In this document: piece by piece, positions 61,951 through 64,000 of the stretch
Numbering within the stretch: position 1 is the first letter of the stretch
Layout of the letters: the number at the start of each line of letters is the position of its first letter
DNA from: Chitinophaga sp. S165
Lineage (GTDB): Bacteria > Bacteroidota > Bacteroidia > Chitinophagales > Chitinophagaceae
Length of the DNA stretch: 64,000 nt
NCBI RefSeq assembly: GCF_003182155.1
Contig: NZ_QGTG01000006.1
Coordinates: forward strand, 248,001 to 312,000
Reading direction: 5' to 3'
Translations under genes and position numbers: made by a program
Notes under the pieces: generated by a model
Seen by the model: the letters and a program-made list of their open reading frames with translations, nothing else
Database searches by the model: none
Told to the model about the DNA's origin: nothing

Positions 61951-62952
61951 ATGGACATCCAGATTAAAAATGATGCCAGTGAACTTTTGTACCAGGAACA
62001 AGTGGACTTTCCTATGGAAAAGCTATCGTCTGTTTCCCTGATCGAAGAAAGGCAGGATCTGAACTATCATTTTGCTGACGCCAGCATCAAAGGGATTTAT
62101 TTCGACGGATACCAAATTGCCATAGGAGATGTGCAGGTTTATGAAAACATCCACATATATGCTACGCAGGATATTCCTACTATATCACTCATCTTCCTGC
62201 TGAACGGCCAGTTGGAGACCGGTCCTGACAGGATCACCGGTAAATTTGGCAAAAGGCGCTATCAGAGCCTTGAACATAATCTCTTTTTTAATCCAAGTAC
62301 GGAGGAAAATATGGATATGTTTAAACAACGCGGGTTTGAAGTGGTCGCACTGGCTTTTTCGACAGATCGTTTCCTGGAGCTTGCTGCTAACGGCGGTCGT
62401 GTACTGGATGGTTTGGCCAATAAAGTAGCCGGGGGGACAGGAACCTATCTTAACAAAAGGATCAATCCGCCTATTACTCCCCGCATGTCGATGGTATTGG
62501 AGGAAATACGCCAGTGCAGGGTTAACGGGGGCGCCAAGAAATTGTTCCTGCAATCCAAAGCCCTGGAATTACTCGCCCTGCAATGTGAGCAATACGAGCA
62601 GGTGGAGCAGGTACGGCCTGAATCAGTCCTGATATCTGTTGCTGATAGGGAAAGGATCCATTATGCAAAGGATATACTCCTGAAAAGCATACAGAACCCG
62701 CCTTCCCTGGCAGAGTTATCAAGGTTGGCAGGACTGAACGAATTCAAATTGAAGAACGGCTTCCGCCAGGTTTTTAATAATACCGTTTTTGGTTACCTGA
62801 ATGACCATAGAATGGACTATGCCCGTAGAATGATCATCGGGCAGCAATTTTCTCTCACGGAAATTGCCGACCAACTTGGATTTTCCTCATTACAACACTT
62901 CAGTATCGCTTTTAAGAAGAAATACGGGGTAAGCCCCAGCAGGATGCAATAA
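61951..62952 (+). CDS. AraC-family transcriptional regulator
   Basis: The 333-residue product has an N-terminal region of about 220 residues with sensing-domain character and a C-terminal AraC DNA-binding domain (about residues 230-333): LAELSRLAGLNEFKLKNGFRQVF, then LTEIADQLGFSSLQHFSIAFKKKYGVSPSRMQ. It diverges from the small HMA-like gene, with the TonB receptor operon beyond, so these are candidate targets. The ligand is unknown. Confidence 0.93.
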   Translation: MDIQIKNDASELLYQEQVDFPMEKLSSVSLIEERQDLNYHFADASIKGIYFDGYQIAIGDVQVYENIHIYATQDIPTISLIFLLNGQLETGPDRITGKFGKRRYQSLEHNLFFNPSTEENMDMFKQRGFEVVALAFSTDRFLELAANGGRVLDGLANKVAGGTGTYLNKRINPPITPRMSMVLEEIRQCRVNGGAKKLFLQSKALELLALQCEQYEQVEQVRPESVLISVADRERIHYAKDILLKSIQNPPSLAELSRLAGLNEFKLKNGFRQVFNNTVFGYLNDHRMDYARRMIIGQQFSLTEIADQLGFSSLQHFSIAFKKKYGVSPSRMQ

Positions 62953-63046
62953 GCCCGGAAATAGCCTTAGAAAAGGCATTTAAAGCGATAATCCGGAAAG
63001 TTCCTCCACCGTTACTACAAGTATTACTGATCCTGTATCAATGCAT

Positions 63047-63144
63047 GACTATACAAGGTTTATACAAGCTTTATCTTACGTTCATCTTACGTCTTTGAAC
63101 GTAAGATGAACGTAAGATAAAGCTTGTATAAACCTTGTATAGTG
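63047..63144. repeat. Perfect 45-bp-arm palindrome made of 11-bp units
   Basis: Arms 63048-63092 and 63099-63143 are perfect reverse complements around a 6-nt loop. The sequence can be read as eight consecutive 11-bp units (63051-63138): ATACAAGGTTT, ATACAAGCTTT, ATCTTACGTTC, ATCTTACGTCT, then the complementary series TTGAACGTAAG, ATGAACGTAAG, ATAAAGCTTGT, ATAAACCTTGT. It occupies the 374-bp gap between two convergent genes. Confidence 0.85.
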
Positions 63145-63268
63145 CAACTAAAATGAACACCTGTTCATACCTGAAAAGGCTTCCGGCCTTCCTTCTTCTA
63201 TGCTTCAAGCCTCCCTTGTGGTCGGGAATTGGACATGGCAGTCCTGGAAACCGGATAGAATTGTGTAT

Positions 63269-63303
63269 AAAAAAAGGATGCATCCGAAGTAGATGCACCC
63301 TTT
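63269..63303 (-). terminator. Terminator of the pyrophosphatase gene
   Basis: A 12-bp stem (AAAGGGTGCATC / GATGCATCCTTT with one wobble) is followed by T residues on the minus strand. Confidence 0.9.
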
Positions 63304-63326
63304 GATATTGAGATAGCTTAACGATA

Positions 63327-64000
63327 TTAATGATGTGCCGGGGCTGCCGCCAGTACTTTAACCTGTGCTGCCTGTTCTGTAGCAGGAGCCTTTTTAGTGG
63401 CCGCCGTTGACGGGCGTGTATTGTGCAGGTCTGCCAGGGTAGGGGCTATTACCAGCGATACGATGGACATCAGTTTGATCAGGATGTTCATTGATGGACC
63501 GGAAGTATCTTTGAAAGGATCACCTACAGTGTCTCCTGTTACGGATGCTTTGTGTGGCTCTGATTTCTTATAATAGATCTGGCCTTTGATCTCTACTCCC
63601 TTTTCGAATGATTTTTTGGCATTATCCCAGGCGCCACCGGCATTGTTCTGGAACATCCCCATCAATACACCACTTACAGTGGCTCCTGCCAGGAATCCGC
63701 CCAATACTTCAGGGCCGAAGATGAAACCTACCACCAATGGCGTCAGGATGGCAATCGCACCCGGCAGCATCATTTTTTTGATGGAAGCCTGTGTGGAGAT
63801 CGCTACGCATTTATCGTATTCAGGTTTGCCGGTACCTTCCATGATACCTGGGATTTCCTTGAACTGGCGGCGTACTTCTTCCACCATCGCCATTGCAGCT
63901 TCACCTACCGCCCTGATAGCGAGAGAGGAGAAGATGAACGGGATCATCGCACCGATAAAGAGACCTGCCAGTACATCGGCTTTATAAATGTCAATACCGC
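63327..64000 (-). CDS. hppA: Membrane proton/sodium-translocating pyrophosphatase, C-terminal part
   Basis: The frame is open to the window edge, so only the last 224 or so residues are present. They show the H+-PPase C-terminal signatures: GLFIGAMIPFIFSSLAIRAVG in pieces, the GxMxxMFQNNAGGAWDNAKKSFE region in pieces (FQNNAGGAWDNAKK) and the GDTVGDPFKDTSGPSMNILIKL segment in part (DTVGDPFKDTSGPS). The enzyme pumps H+ or Na+ across the membrane using pyrophosphate. The tail is Ala-rich (about 35 residues) and ends in His. The residue that sets K+ dependence is outside the window, so the subtype is not called. Confidence 0.95.
   Translation of the reverse strand, partial: GIDIYKADVLAGLFIGAMIPFIFSSLAIRAVGEAAMAMVEEVRRQFKEIPGIMEGTGKPEYDKCVAISTQASIKKMMLPGAIAILTPLVVGFIFGPEVLGGFLAGATVSGVLMGMFQNNAGGAWDNAKKSFEKGVEIKGQIYYKKSEPHKASVTGDTVGDPFKDTSGPSMNILIKLMSIVSLVIAPTLADLHNTRPSTAATKKAPATEQAAQVKVLAAAPAHH

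Noticed and set aside
63047..63144. The palindrome as a CRISPR array or insertion-sequence end
   Set aside because: Units are 11 bp without spacers, and there is no transposase or target duplication nearby.

Overview
The window looks like chromosomal housekeeping DNA from a Bacteroidota bacterium, most likely Chitinophagaceae and close to Chitinophaga. The signs are a short primary sigma factor without region 1.1, a fused SecD-SecF, zinc-free type B L31, a long Lgt, the DUF3822-rsmD-coaD cluster, TonB receptor/DUF4249 pairs, many signal-peptidase-II lipoproteins, almost no Shine-Dalgarno sequences, and repeated matches to the Bacteroidota promoter form TTTG-N19-TAnnTTTG. The genus is inferred. 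I saw no rRNA, tRNA, CRISPR array, prophage or intact insertion sequence.

Layout. 1-6.2 kb: a partial DUF4397 lipoprotein, a class-A-beta-lactamase-like lipoprotein, secDF and a small unknown protein. 6.5-13.3 kb, all minus: a GH5 glycosidase, a SNF2 helicase, and nusB-DUF1573-yajC-coaE. 13.5-21.1 kb, plus: groES-groEL, two tandem FKBP lipoproteins, L-serine dehydratase and a large metallopeptidase-like/beta-propeller/beta-barrel protein. 21.1-25.4 kb, minus: a secreted protein of unknown function, valS and threonine aldolase. 25.7-36.1 kb: rpoD, trxB, folB, a TPR protein, a MATE transporter, DUF3822-rsmD-coaD, a thioesterase, divergent NUDIX/pyrE, a metal-binding-domain protein, an LEA2 lipoprotein and a WbqC protein. 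36.3-42.3 kb: an arginine-decarboxylase-like enzyme, a 7-TM protein, hsp20, bacilliredoxin, lgt and a hemerythrin protein. 42.5-48.2 kb: an outer-membrane receptor, then an ECF sigma/anti-sigma operon with two beta-rich envelope proteins. 48.3-53.1 kb: yajQ, rpmE, a GlmU-like protein, tpiA, a 2H phosphoesterase and acylphosphatase. 53.6-64 kb: a C1 peptidase, blaI with an M56 peptidase, a TonB receptor/DUF4249/beta-barrel operon, an AraC regulator and the end of a membrane pyrophosphatase.

How the genes work together. Protein export and folding (secDF, yajC, groESL, FKBP lipoproteins, lgt, hsp20) and coenzyme A synthesis (coaE, coaD) are well represented. Two local signalling units stand out. 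The ECF sigma operon has an ECF-type promoter at its own start codon. The BlaI/M56 pair has two palindromic operators wrapped around a consensus promoter.

The least explained material is intergenic. Three separate gaps (about 5.5, 37.8 and 63.1 kb) hold arrays of degenerate 11-bp units kept in exact register, one of them a perfect 45-bp-arm palindrome. A gap of over 500 bp near 52.4 kb is filled with degenerate 18-19-bp repeats. A promoter-terminator pair near 38.1 kb suggests a small RNA of about 170 nt.
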